Assembly: GCF_947488945.1 (NCBI RefSeq)
Contig: NZ_CANLBS010000018.1
Location: forward strand, 62,001 to 126,000
Length of the DNA stretch: 64,000 nt
Direction of reading: 5' to 3'
Source: an uncultured Streptomyces sp.
GTDB lineage: Bacteria > Actinomycetota > Actinomycetes > Streptomycetales > Streptomycetaceae
In this document: in pieces, positions 41,853-49,969 of the stretch
Layout of the letters: each line of letters opens with the position of its first letter
How positions within the stretch are numbered: the stretch's first letter is position 1
Made by a program: the position numbers and the translations under genes
The notes under the pieces: model-generated
What the model was told of the DNA's origin: nothing
What the model saw: the letters and a program-made list of their open reading frames with translations, nothing else
Database searches by the model: none

Positions 41853-42080
41853 CTACGCCGCACCCCGCCCCGCGCGGAACCCGCCGTTCGGGGCAGCGGG
41901 TCGGGCGCTCGGGGCGGCGGGCCGGGCCGCGGCGCACCGGCGGTCGCTGGAGTGGATGCGGGGCGCGAGGAGGAGGCCGAGGAGGAGGGAGGCGGCGGAC
42001 CAGACGAGCAGCACGACGCATGCGGTGGTCACGAGGGCCTCGATTCCGCGGAAGGGGGCGGTGCGGCGATCTTCTGCCAC
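41853..42080 (-). CDS. Possible small membrane protein
   Basis: 75 residues from a GTG at 42080. One clear hydrophobic segment ('LVTTACVVLLVWSAASLLLGLLL' region) with strong GC3, then an Arg/Ala/Pro tail. The ribosome site is weak and codon use before the helix is mixed. It would be divergent from the marR gene. Apart from this and the iron box, I see nothing in the 549 bases from 41674 to 42222 except the marR promoter. Confidence 0.35.
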   Translation of the reverse strand: MAEDRRTAPFRGIEALVTTACVVLLVWSAASLLLGLLLAPRIHSSDRRCAAARPAAPSARPAAPNGGFRAGRGAA

Positions 42081-42178
42081 CTTGCCCGGATGGCCGCCAG
42101 TATCCCTGTGAGCAACGTCACCGTGCACCTTGCGTCAACACGCCTCTCACCACCTCCCCTGGCGAGTGACGACCAGGT

Positions 42179-42216
42179 TAGCTATGTTGACATACCTATT
42201 TCTCCATACTTACACT
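42179..42216 (+). promoter_or_regulatory. Promoter and operator of the marR gene
   Basis: TTGACA (42187-42192) and TACACT (42211-42216) with 18 bases between form a near-ideal promoter. The expected start point falls on the A of the ATG at 42223, so the message would be leaderless. An imperfect palindrome TAGCTATGTTGACATACCTA (42179-42198) covers the -35 box and is a likely self-operator for MarR. Confidence 0.65.
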
Positions 42217-42222
42217 CCTCAT

Positions 42223-42696
42223 ATGACCTCCACCAGCGCGTCCCCCCAGGACCTCGGCCGGATCGCCTCCGCGATCACCACGGCCGTGCCCGCGCTGCAC
42301 CGGGCCCTGGACCGGCGCGTCCAGCAGGACTTCCCGCTGCCCAAGCCCTCCGACGGCCAGATGGCGCTGCTCCGGCTCGTCCGCGAGCACGACGCGATCA
42401 CGGTCCGCAAGGCGGCGGAGGCGCTGCTGATGAAGCCGAACAACGTGAGCGCCCTGGTCTCCCAGATGGTGGTCGACGGCCTGCTGGAGCGGCGCCCCGA
42501 CGCGGCCGACAAGCGCGTCATCCACCTGTGCCTCACGGACCTGGCGCTGTCCCGCGTCACCGAGGTCGAACAGTTGATGGACGGTTACGTCGTCGAGGCG
42601 CTGCACAGCCTGAGCGACGGCGAACGCGCCGCCATCGGCTCGGCGCTCTCCGCCCTGCGCACCCTGACGCACCACCTGCACCCCGCCGCGCACTGA
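42223..42696 (+). CDS. MarR-family transcriptional regulator
   Basis: 157 residues. Winged helix-turn-helix with 'MALLRLVREHDAITVRKAAEALLMKPNNVSALVSQMVVDGLLERR' and the wing 'DAADKRVIHLCLTDLAL', then a dimerisation helix. It should repress its own promoter and the following DHA2 exporter gene (169 bases downstream, same strand), releasing both on drug binding. There is no ribosome site before ATG 42223, in keeping with a leaderless transcript. Confidence 0.92.
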   Translation: MTSTSASPQDLGRIASAITTAVPALHRALDRRVQQDFPLPKPSDGQMALLRLVREHDAITVRKAAEALLMKPNNVSALVSQMVVDGLLERRPDAADKRVIHLCLTDLALSRVTEVEQLMDGYVVEALHSLSDGERAAIGSALSALRTLTHHLHPAAH

Positions 42697-42865
42697 CCCT
42701 CCCCGCCTCCGGCGGCCACCGGGCCGCGCGGCCGCGTGCCGGGCGTGTCCCTGCTCCCGTACACCCCGGGGCGGACGCGCGCCCCTCCCGTACCCCTCGT
42801 ACCGCCCTCGGCGGGTCCCGTCCCGGGCCCGTCGCGGATCCCTTCCCAGAGAACAAGGCACTTTC

Positions 42866-44452
42866 ATGTCCTCCACCGCCGTGGACCGTCCCACGCCGCC
42901 CGCCGGCGCCCCGCCGGAACCCGCCCGCGGGCGTCGCGCCAACCCCTGGCTGACGCTCGTCGCCGTCGCCTTCGGCCTGTTCATGGTCGGCCTGGACGGC
43001 AGCGTCGTCTCGATCGCCAACCCGGAGATCGGCCGCGACCTCCAGGCTTCGACGAGCGACCTCCAGTGGGTCACCAACTCCTATCTCCTCGCGCTCGCCG
43101 CCGCGTTGATCCTCGGCGGCAAGCTCGGCGACCGGTTCGGCCGGCGCACCTTCTACATGGTCGGCGTGGCGGGCTTCACCCTCGCCTCGGTCGCCATCGG
43201 ACTGATGCAGTCGGTCGAGGGCGTCATCGCCTTCCGGGCCGTCCAGGGCTTCTTCGGCGCGCTGCTGATGCCGAACACCCTCGGCATGCTGCGCGCGGTC
43301 TTCCCGCCGAAGAAGTTCGGCATGGCCGTGGGCATCTGGGCGATGGTCTCCTCGGTGTCCACCGCCCTCGGCCCCATCGTCGGCGGACTGCTCGTGGAGC
43401 ACGTCAACTGGGAGTCCGTCTTCTACATCAACGCCCCCATCGGCATCATCGCCCTCGTGGTCAGCGCGATCGTGCTGCCGCAGAGCAAGAGCCCCACGGG
43501 CCACCACCGCTTCGACGTCCCCGGCGTCGTGCTGCTGGCGCTCGGCATGCTGGTGCTGGTCTTCGGCGTGGTCAAGGGTGAGACGTGGGGCTGGAGTTCC
43601 GGCTCGACCCTCGGAACGCTCGCGGCCGGCCTGGTGATCCTGGTGGCGTTCGGCTGGTACGAGACGCGGATCGAGCACCCGCTGCTGCCGATGCGCCTGT
43701 TCCGGAGCCCCGCGCTCACCATCGGCACGATCATCACCGCCATCAACTTCTTCGTGCTGCTGGGCTCGATCTTCTTCGTGATGCTGTACCTGCAGAACGT
43801 GCGCGGGTTCACCCCCGTGGAGGCGGGCGTGCGCACCCTGCCGCTCAGCCTGGCCTCGGTCGTGGCGTCGCCGCTCGGCGCGAAGCTGACGGAGAAGTTC
43901 GGCGCCCGGCTGACGATGCCGCTCGGCATGGTCCTCCAGGGCGGGGCGTCGTTCGCGATGCTCGGCTGGGGCGTGGACTCCTCGTACACGGCGCTGTGGC
44001 CGTGCTTCATCGCGCTCGGCCTCGGCGTCGGCATGGTGATGGCCGCCTCCTCCGACGCCATCGTGGGCAACGCCCCGGTGCGCGACGGCGGGGTCGCCGG
44101 CGGTCTTCAGGCGACCGCGCTGCAGATCGGCGGCGCGCTCGGCACCTCCGTGCTGATCTCGCTGATCAGCAGCCGGGTCGGCTCGACCCTCACCGGCGAA
44201 CTGACCTCGGCCGGTGTTCCGGCCCCCGTCGCGCACGGGCTGGAGAGCGCCAAGGACGCGGTGTCGATGGGCGTGTCGCCGGTCTCCGGCGACATGCCGG
44301 CCCAGCTGAAGTCCGCGGTGATCGAGGGCAGCGGCCAGGCGTTCATGAACGGCGTGCACACCTCCGCGCTGGTGACCGGGGTGCTCTGCCTCCTCGGGGC
44401 CGTCGTCGCCGTCGTCGGCGTACGGCGCAACCCGGAGGCCGCCGACCACTGA
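42866..44452 (+). CDS. DHA2-family MFS drug exporter (14 helices)
   Basis: 528 residues. DHA2 signatures: 'MVGLDGSVVSIANPEIGRDL', motif A 'GGKLGDRFGRRTFY', motif C 'STALGPIVGGLL'. Fourteen helices are expected. Actinobacterial relatives export dyes, antibiotics or own metabolites in exchange for protons. The MarR gene upstream is the likely regulator. ATG 42866 has only a weak AAGG site. Confidence 0.92.
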   Translation: MSSTAVDRPTPPAGAPPEPARGRRANPWLTLVAVAFGLFMVGLDGSVVSIANPEIGRDLQASTSDLQWVTNSYLLALAAALILGGKLGDRFGRRTFYMVGVAGFTLASVAIGLMQSVEGVIAFRAVQGFFGALLMPNTLGMLRAVFPPKKFGMAVGIWAMVSSVSTALGPIVGGLLVEHVNWESVFYINAPIGIIALVVSAIVLPQSKSPTGHHRFDVPGVVLLALGMLVLVFGVVKGETWGWSSGSTLGTLAAGLVILVAFGWYETRIEHPLLPMRLFRSPALTIGTIITAINFFVLLGSIFFVMLYLQNVRGFTPVEAGVRTLPLSLASVVASPLGAKLTEKFGARLTMPLGMVLQGGASFAMLGWGVDSSYTALWPCFIALGLGVGMVMAASSDAIVGNAPVRDGGVAGGLQATALQIGGALGTSVLISLISSRVGSTLTGELTSAGVPAPVAHGLESAKDAVSMGVSPVSGDMPAQLKSAVIEGSGQAFMNGVHTSALVTGVLCLLGAVVAVVGVRRNPEAADH

Positions 44453-44496
44453 TCCCCGCCGGCCGCCGGCCGCCGGCGGCCCGCCCGCACGGGAAC

Positions 44497-44575
44497 CGCG
44501 CAGGGGCCCGGTCCGGACGCGCGGGCGCCCCTCCCCGGAGGCGGCGCCGCACGGCCCGGACCGGGCCCCTGCGCG
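44497..44575. terminator. 20-base perfect inverted repeat, bidirectional terminator
   Basis: Arms at 44497-44516 and 44556-44575 are fully complementary; the 39-base loop itself contains a nested GGCGCC/GGCGCC, CTCC/GGAG hairpin. It separates the convergent exporter and LysR genes. Confidence 0.8.
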
Positions 44576-44619
44576 TCCGGGCCTCCCCTGCGCGTCCGCG
44601 TCACGCCCCCGGCGGACCC

Positions 44620-45543
44620 TCACCGCCCCGCCGCGTCCACCTCCGCGCCGACGCGCGCCACCGTCTCGCGCAGCCACTGGTGGGCCGCGTCCTGGGTGTG
44701 GACGGGGTGCCACCACATCGCCTCCTGGACCGGCACGGCCTCGAAGGGGCACTCCAGCACGCGTACCGCCGCCATCCCCTCCAGCCGGCGGGCCAGCCGT
44801 TCCTGGATCATCGCGACCCGGCGGGTCCGCTCCACCAGGTGGGGCAGCAACTGAAACGTCTGCACCGAGACCTCCACCCGGGGCTGCACGCCGATCATGC
44901 TGAGCTGCCGGGTGGCCGGGGCGTCGTAGGGGCGCTGGTAGACCGCCCACGGGAGCCGGGCGAGGTCGTCCAGGGTGAGGGTGTCGCCGATCTCGGGGTG
45001 GTCGTCGGCGACGAGGCAGACCCAGCGGTCCCGGAGAAGTTCCACGGCGGGGAACCCGTCGATGATCCCGTGCGGCATCAGCAGGCCGTCCACCGCGCTC
45101 AGCACGGCCCCGGTGTTCTCCACGATCGCGGGCCCGCTCTGCTGGAAGGTGATGCGGATGCCGGGCGCCTCCTCGTGCAGCAGCCGGGTGAGCGCGGCCC
45201 CGAAGACGGTCGCCCCGTAGTCCGAGCCCAGCAGGGTGAACTCCCGCGTGGCGACGGCCGGATCGAAGACGGCCTGGCTGCTGAAGACGCGTTCGAGCAG
45301 ATCGCAGGCGGCGGCCGCGCGGTCCCGGAGGTCCGCCCCGAGCGGGGTCAGCTCGTAGGTGTTGCCGGTACGGGCGATCAGGTCGTCGCCGAAGTGGCGG
45401 CGGAGCCTGCCGAGCGCGGCGCTCATCGCGGGCTGGCTGAGCCCCACCCGCTCCCCGGCCCGGGTGACGTTGCGCTCCTCCAGCAGGGCGCGCAGGGCCA
45501 CGACCAGGTTGAGGTCGAGGCGGGACAGGTTCATCGCGCTCAT
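44620..45543 (-). CDS. LysR-family regulator, NodD/NahR-like
   Basis: 307 residues. The helix-turn-helix 'RLDLNLVVALRALLEERNVTRAGERVGLSQPAMSAALGRLRRHFGDDLIAR' region (described, not quoted in full length as motif) has the LDLNLLVALxxLLxExxVTxAxxxLxLSQPAMSxALxRLR pattern special to the NodD/NahR/PcpR/LinR branch. Those regulators respond to aromatic inducers. The C-terminal periplasmic-binding-type domain would bind the ligand. ATG 45543 has GGAG upstream; ATG 45534 is possible. It is divergent from the catabolic cluster at 45671 and probably activates it through the sites at 45577-45625. Confidence 0.92.
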   Translation of the reverse strand: MSAMNLSRLDLNLVVALRALLEERNVTRAGERVGLSQPAMSAALGRLRRHFGDDLIARTGNTYELTPLGADLRDRAAAACDLLERVFSSQAVFDPAVATREFTLLGSDYGATVFGAALTRLLHEEAPGIRITFQQSGPAIVENTGAVLSAVDGLLMPHGIIDGFPAVELLRDRWVCLVADDHPEIGDTLTLDDLARLPWAVYQRPYDAPATRQLSMIGVQPRVEVSVQTFQLLPHLVERTRRVAMIQERLARRLEGMAAVRVLECPFEAVPVQEAMWWHPVHTQDAAHQWLRETVARVGAEVDAAGR

Positions 45544-45576
45544 GCGGCTCGCTCCGCTCTCCGGGGGCACCGGGGC

Positions 45577-45625
45577 CATCCACCGGGCAGATGCAGGGTA
45601 TACCGATAATCGATTTCCGTGATCC
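45577..45625. promoter_or_regulatory. Nod-box-like LysR operator
   Basis: Two ATC-N9-GAT motifs, 45578-45592 and 45609-45623, centred 31 bases apart. The left half reads ATCCACCGGGCAGATG, which fits the rhizobial nod-box left half (ATCCAYNNYRYRGATG, from memory) at all but one position. The right half keeps AATCGATTT and a final ATCC at the nod-box spacing; the total length, 49 bases, also agrees. It lies midway between the divergent LysR and FAH genes. Confidence 0.6.
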
Positions 45626-45670
45626 TTCGGGGCGGGTCCACAGTGGTCCCAGTCAGCGGAAGGAAATCTC

Positions 45671-46669
45671 GTGGCAACACTCCGGCAACCGTCGGTCCTG
45701 ACCGTCCCGTTCGCACTCGGAACCTTCGAGGTCCCGGGTTCGGCACCGTTCCCCGGCCTGGTGGTCGAGGACAGGGTGCGGGACCTGCGCACGGCGCTGG
45801 ACTCCGCGCCGCACGACGTACGCGCCCTGGTCGAGGAGTGGGACGCGATCCTTCCGGCCCTCACCGAACTGGCCGCGACGGCCGGGACGGGCGGCGACTG
45901 GCTGCGCCTGGACGAGCTCCTGGTGCACGCGCCGCTGCGGCCGCAGCAGATCTTCCAGTCCGGCGCCAACTACCGGCAGCACGTGATCGACCTGGACGTC
46001 GCGCACCGCTCGCCCGACGACCCGCGGACCGTCGAGGAGGCGCGCGCGGAGGTCGCGGCGCTGATGGACCGCCGGGCGGCGGAGGACCTGCCGTACGTCT
46101 TCATCGGCCTGCCCAGCTCCCTCACCGGCCCCTACGACGACGTGGAGCTGCCCGCCGACTGCGCGAAGCCCGACTGGGAGCTGGAACTGGCCGCGGTGAT
46201 CTCCCGGCCGGCCTACCGGATCTCCACCGAGGAGGCGCTGGAGTACGTCGCGGGCTACACCATCGCCAACGACCTGACCGACCGGGCGACCGTGTTCCGC
46301 CGGGACATGGCGGCGATCGGCACCGACTGGCTGCGTTCGAAGAACCTGCCCGGTTTCACTCCGCTCGGCCCCTACCTCGTCCCCGCGGCCTTCGTGGCGG
46401 ACACCGACGACTTGCAGGTCACGCTGAAGCTCAACGGCGAGACGATGCAGGACGAGTCGACGAAGGACATGCTCTTCGGGGTCGCCCGGATCATCTCCTA
46501 CATCTCGCAGACCGCCCGGCTCCTCCCCGGCGACCTGGTGCTGACCGGCAGCCCGGCCGGCAACGGCATGCACTGGGGCCGCCTGCTGCGCGACGGCGAC
46601 GTCATGGACGGCTCGATCACGGGGCTCGGCGCCCAGCGCACCCGCTGCGTCACGGAGGAGGCCCGGTGA
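45671..46669 (+). CDS. Fumarylacetoacetate hydrolase-family protein (first copy)
   Basis: 332 residues. The FAH C-terminal fold is shown by 'DWELELAAVISRPAYRIS' (metal-binding E-x-E), 'GYTIANDLTDRATVF', 'LNGETMQDESTKDMLF' and 'LLPGDLVLTGSPAGNG'. Family members hydrolyse acylpyruvates or decarboxylate/hydrate ring-cleavage products. In this cluster it likely works late in an aromatic pathway. GTG 45671 follows AAGGAAA. The stop overlaps the next gene's GTG (GTGA). First gene of the cluster. Confidence 0.9.
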   Translation: MATLRQPSVLTVPFALGTFEVPGSAPFPGLVVEDRVRDLRTALDSAPHDVRALVEEWDAILPALTELAATAGTGGDWLRLDELLVHAPLRPQQIFQSGANYRQHVIDLDVAHRSPDDPRTVEEARAEVAALMDRRAAEDLPYVFIGLPSSLTGPYDDVELPADCAKPDWELELAAVISRPAYRISTEEALEYVAGYTIANDLTDRATVFRRDMAAIGTDWLRSKNLPGFTPLGPYLVPAAFVADTDDLQVTLKLNGETMQDESTKDMLFGVARIISYISQTARLLPGDLVLTGSPAGNGMHWGRLLRDGDVMDGSITGLGAQRTRCVTEEAR

Positions 46670-47628
46670 TCGACCGCCAGAACCCCGAGGCCGAGATCGC
46701 CCGCGCCGCCGAGGCTTATTCCAACTGGGGCCGCTGGGGCGAGGACGACGTGCTCGGCACGCTCAACTTCCTGGACGCGCAGAAGCGGCGCGAGGGTGCG
46801 GCCCTGGTGCGGCGCGGAGTGTCGTTCTCGCTGGCGCAGTCCTTCGACATGGACGGTCCGCAGAAGGGCTGGCGCCGCCGGACCAACCCGGTGCACACCA
46901 TGCTGGACACCGGCACCGACGCCGCCCTCGGCATCCAGGGCTTCCCGCACGGACTGGGCGGGGCGGACGACGTCATCGCCATGCCGTTGCAGTGCTCGAC
47001 GCAGTGGGACGGGCTCGGCCACATCTTCGACCACGGCAAGGCGTGGAACGGCCGCCCGGCCGAGCAGGTCGTGACCTCCGACGGCGACCTGGTCACCGGC
47101 ATCCAGCACATGGCGCCGTACGTCGCCGGGCGCGGGGTCCTGCTGGACGTCGGCCGGGTCTTCGGCGGTCCGGACGGCGAACTGCCGGACGGCTTCGCGG
47201 TCACCGAGCAGCACCTGACGGCGACGGCCGAGGCGCACGGGGTCACCGTCGGGCGCGGCGACCTGCTCGTGGTACGCACCGGGCAGCTCTCCCGGGCCCG
47301 CCGGCAGGGCTGGGGCGAATACGCGGGCGGGCCCGCCCCCGGCCTGTCGTTCACCGCCGCCGGCTGGCTGCACCGCACGGAGATCGCGGCGATCGCCACC
47401 GACACCTGGGGTTTCGAGGTGCGGCCCAACGAGTTCGAGACCGCCTTCCAGCCCCTGCACCAGGTCGCCATCCCCAACATGGGGCTGCTGATCGGTGAGA
47501 TGTGGGACCCGGACGCGCTCGCGGCCGACTGCGCCGAGGACGGCCGCTACGACTTCTGGCTCACCGCCGCTCCGCTGCCGATCACCGGCGCGGTGGGTTC
47601 CCCGGTCAACCCGGTCGCCGTCAAGTAG
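46666..47628 (+). CDS. Cyclase-family (kynurenine formamidase-like) metal hydrolase
   Basis: 320 residues. The family's metal motif, usually HxGTHxDxxxH, appears as 'QCSTQWDGLGHIFDHGK': Asp and the last His are kept, the first His and Gly-Thr-His are changed to Gln-Cys-Ser-Thr-Gln, as in the larger 'cyclase family' branch. 'GRGVLLDV' and 'GRGDLLVVRTG' strands are typical. It probably hydrolyses a lactone, amide or ring-opened intermediate; exact role unknown. Coupled to the FAH gene by GTGA overlap; 148 bases separate it from the monooxygenase gene. Confidence 0.85.
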   Translation: MIDRQNPEAEIARAAEAYSNWGRWGEDDVLGTLNFLDAQKRREGAALVRRGVSFSLAQSFDMDGPQKGWRRRTNPVHTMLDTGTDAALGIQGFPHGLGGADDVIAMPLQCSTQWDGLGHIFDHGKAWNGRPAEQVVTSDGDLVTGIQHMAPYVAGRGVLLDVGRVFGGPDGELPDGFAVTEQHLTATAEAHGVTVGRGDLLVVRTGQLSRARRQGWGEYAGGPAPGLSFTAAGWLHRTEIAAIATDTWGFEVRPNEFETAFQPLHQVAIPNMGLLIGEMWDPDALAADCAEDGRYDFWLTAAPLPITGAVGSPVNPVAVK

Positions 47629-47776
47629 CCAGCCGAGAACGGCACTTCGCACCGGCGCCACGGGATGGGCGCCGGTGACGGACGCCGTCACCAGCCCGGG
47701 GCGGATCCGGTGGAGCGCGTCCTGGACAGCCGCGCTCCACCCCGCCCCGTCGACACACTTCCACGCGGAGGAACTC

Positions 47777-48904
47777 ATGAGCCGTACCCCATCCGTCCTG
47801 GTCGTCGGCGGTGGCACCGCCGGCAACAGCTTCGCCGTACTGGCCCGCCGGGCCGGGATGGACGTCGACCTCGTCGAGGTCAAGGAGGACTGGAACGCCT
47901 ACGGTTCCGGGATCACCCTCCAGGGCAACGCGCTGCGGGTACTGCGCGAGGTCGGTGTCTGGGACCGGGTGGCCGAGCAGGGCGCCTCCACGGACGGCGT
48001 CTCGATCGTGACGCCGGCCGGCGACGTGGTCTTCACCCAGCAGGACGTGCGCACCGGCGGCGACGACCTCCCGGCCACCGTGGGCATGCAGCGCCCGGCG
48101 CTCCAGCGGATCCTGATCGACGCGGTCCGCGCCTCCGGGACCCGGGTCCGGCTCGGCACCACGGTGGAGAAGCTGACCCAGGACGGTTCCGGCGTGGACG
48201 TCGTCTTCACCGACGGCACCTCGGGGCGGTACGACCTGGTGGTCGCCGCCGACGGCATCGGCTCCCGGACCCGCGCGGCGATCGGCGTCACCGAGCGCCC
48301 CGAGCCGACCGGGATGGCGATCTGGCGGGCCCCCGCGCCGCGTCCGGCGGGCGTCGAGCGCACCCATCTCGCCTACGGCGGACCGGCGTTCATCGCCGGG
48401 TTCTGCCCGACCGGCGAGGACACCGTCTACGCCTACCTGGTGGAGGCCAACCGCGACCGCGCCTCCATCGACCCGGCCACGTACGCGGACGAGATGCGGG
48501 CGCTGGCGGCCGGGTACGGCGGGCACTGGACGCAGATCCGGGAGAGCCTCACCGACCCCTCGCAGATCAACTACACCTGGTTCGACCGGCACCTGGTCGA
48601 GGGCGACTGGCACCGGGGACGGGTGGTGCTGGTGGGCGACGCCGCCCACGCCTGCCCTCCCACCATCGCGCAGGGCGCGGCGATGTCGCTGGAGGACGTC
48701 TCGGTCCTCGTCGAACTGCTGCGCACCCACGAGGTCTGGGACGACGCGTTGCTGCGCCGGTACCGCAGCCGCCGCATCGAGCGGGTCCGCACGGTCGTGG
48801 ACGCCTCGGTGCAGATCGGCCGCTGGCAGCTCGACGGCGTCCGCGACGCCGATGTACCCGGCCTGATGGGCCGCACGATGAACATCCTCAAGGAGCTGCC
48901 GTGA
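47777..48904 (+). CDS. FAD-dependent aromatic monooxygenase
   Basis: 375 residues of the PHBH/UbiH group A flavoprotein type. FAD-binding 'VLVVGGGTAGNSFAVLARRAG', the middle 'VVAADGIGSRTR' (DG motif) and 'VVLVGDAAHACPPTIAQGAAMSLED' (GD motif) are all present. It should hydroxylate an aromatic acid or phenol with NAD(P)H and O2, preparing a catechol-type substrate for the ring-cleaving enzyme. ATG 47777 follows GAGGAA. The stop overlaps the amidohydrolase GTG. Confidence 0.9.
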   Translation: MSRTPSVLVVGGGTAGNSFAVLARRAGMDVDLVEVKEDWNAYGSGITLQGNALRVLREVGVWDRVAEQGASTDGVSIVTPAGDVVFTQQDVRTGGDDLPATVGMQRPALQRILIDAVRASGTRVRLGTTVEKLTQDGSGVDVVFTDGTSGRYDLVVAADGIGSRTRAAIGVTERPEPTGMAIWRAPAPRPAGVERTHLAYGGPAFIAGFCPTGEDTVYAYLVEANRDRASIDPATYADEMRALAAGYGGHWTQIRESLTDPSQINYTWFDRHLVEGDWHRGRVVLVGDAAHACPPTIAQGAAMSLEDVSVLVELLRTHEVWDDALLRRYRSRRIERVRTVVDASVQIGRWQLDGVRDADVPGLMGRTMNILKELP

Positions 48905-49959
48905 CCACCCCCGACCACACCCCCGGGACCGGCGCCGACCCGGCCGCCGCACCGACCATCGACGTCCACGCGCACCTGCTGGTGCCGGCCGTCGAGGCGG
49001 CGGTGGCCGCGGCCCCCGGACTCGCCGCCCACCGGGCGCTGGACGCCCGCCGCAACGGCGCGGAGGCGCTCGCGGTGAGCGGGGAGATGGTGCGCGCCCG
49101 GATACCGAAGCTGACCGACGCCGCGGTGCGTCTCGCGGCGATGGACGCCGTCGGCGTGGACGTCCAGCTCGTCTCCCCCTCGCCGTCGCACTACCACTAC
49201 TGGGCGGACGAGGAACTGGCCCGCACCGTCTGGGAGACGGCGAACACCGCGACCGCCGCCCACTGCGCCGAGGCCCCCGCCCGGCTGCACGGGCTCGGTC
49301 TGGTACCGCAGCAGCATCCGAAGCTGGCCGTCGAGGCCCTCGACCATGCGCTCGGCCTCGGGCTGCTCGGCGTGGAGATCTCCTCGCACGCGCCCCGCCC
49401 CGGCGCCGACGGCCGGGGGATCGAACTCTCCGACCCGGCGTACGAACCGTTCTGGGCCAGGGCCGAGGAGACCGGCGCGCTGCTGTTCCTGCACCCCTTC
49501 GGCTGCACCCTCGACGAGCGGCTGGACCGCTGGTACCTGTCCAACACCGTGGGCCAGCCCACCGAGAACGCCGTCGCGCTCTCCCATCTGATCTTCTCCG
49601 GGGTGCTCGACCGGCACCCCGGTCTGAAGCTGGTCGCCGCGCACGGCGGCGGCTACCTGCCCACCCACATCGGCCGCTCCGACCACGCCTGGCGGGCCCG
49701 GCCCGACGCACGCGGCTGCGCCCGCGAGCCCAGCAGCTACCTCCGGCAGATCTGGTTCGACTCGCTGGTCCACGACCCGGCGGTGCTGCGGGCGCTGGTC
49801 GCGTCCGCCGGCGCGGACCGGGTCCTTCTCGGGTCGGACTTCCCGTTCGACATGGGCGCCGACGACCCGCTGGCGGCGCTCCGGGCGGCCGGACTCGACG
49901 CCGCCGACTTCCACGCCGTACGCGGCGCCAACGCGGCTGCCCTGCTGCGCCTGTCCTGA
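48901..49959 (+). CDS. ACMSD-like amidohydrolase/decarboxylase
   Basis: 352 residues of the amidohydrolase_2 family. Metal ligands: His23 and His25 in 'DVHAHLL', His in 'LFLHPFG', His in 'LVAAHGGGYLP' and Asp in 'LLGSDFPFD'. Relatives decarboxylate aminocarboxymuconate semialdehyde, resorcylate or 5-carboxyvanillate. Here it may decarboxylate a ring-cleavage product or a hydroxybenzoate before cleavage. The GTG start overlaps the monooxygenase stop by four bases. Confidence 0.88.
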   Translation: MTTPDHTPGTGADPAAAPTIDVHAHLLVPAVEAAVAAAPGLAAHRALDARRNGAEALAVSGEMVRARIPKLTDAAVRLAAMDAVGVDVQLVSPSPSHYHYWADEELARTVWETANTATAAHCAEAPARLHGLGLVPQQHPKLAVEALDHALGLGLLGVEISSHAPRPGADGRGIELSDPAYEPFWARAEETGALLFLHPFGCTLDERLDRWYLSNTVGQPTENAVALSHLIFSGVLDRHPGLKLVAAHGGGYLPTHIGRSDHAWRARPDARGCAREPSSYLRQIWFDSLVHDPAVLRALVASAGADRVLLGSDFPFDMGADDPLAALRAAGLDAADFHAVRGANAAALLRLS

Positions 49960-49969
49960 AGGAGGAACC

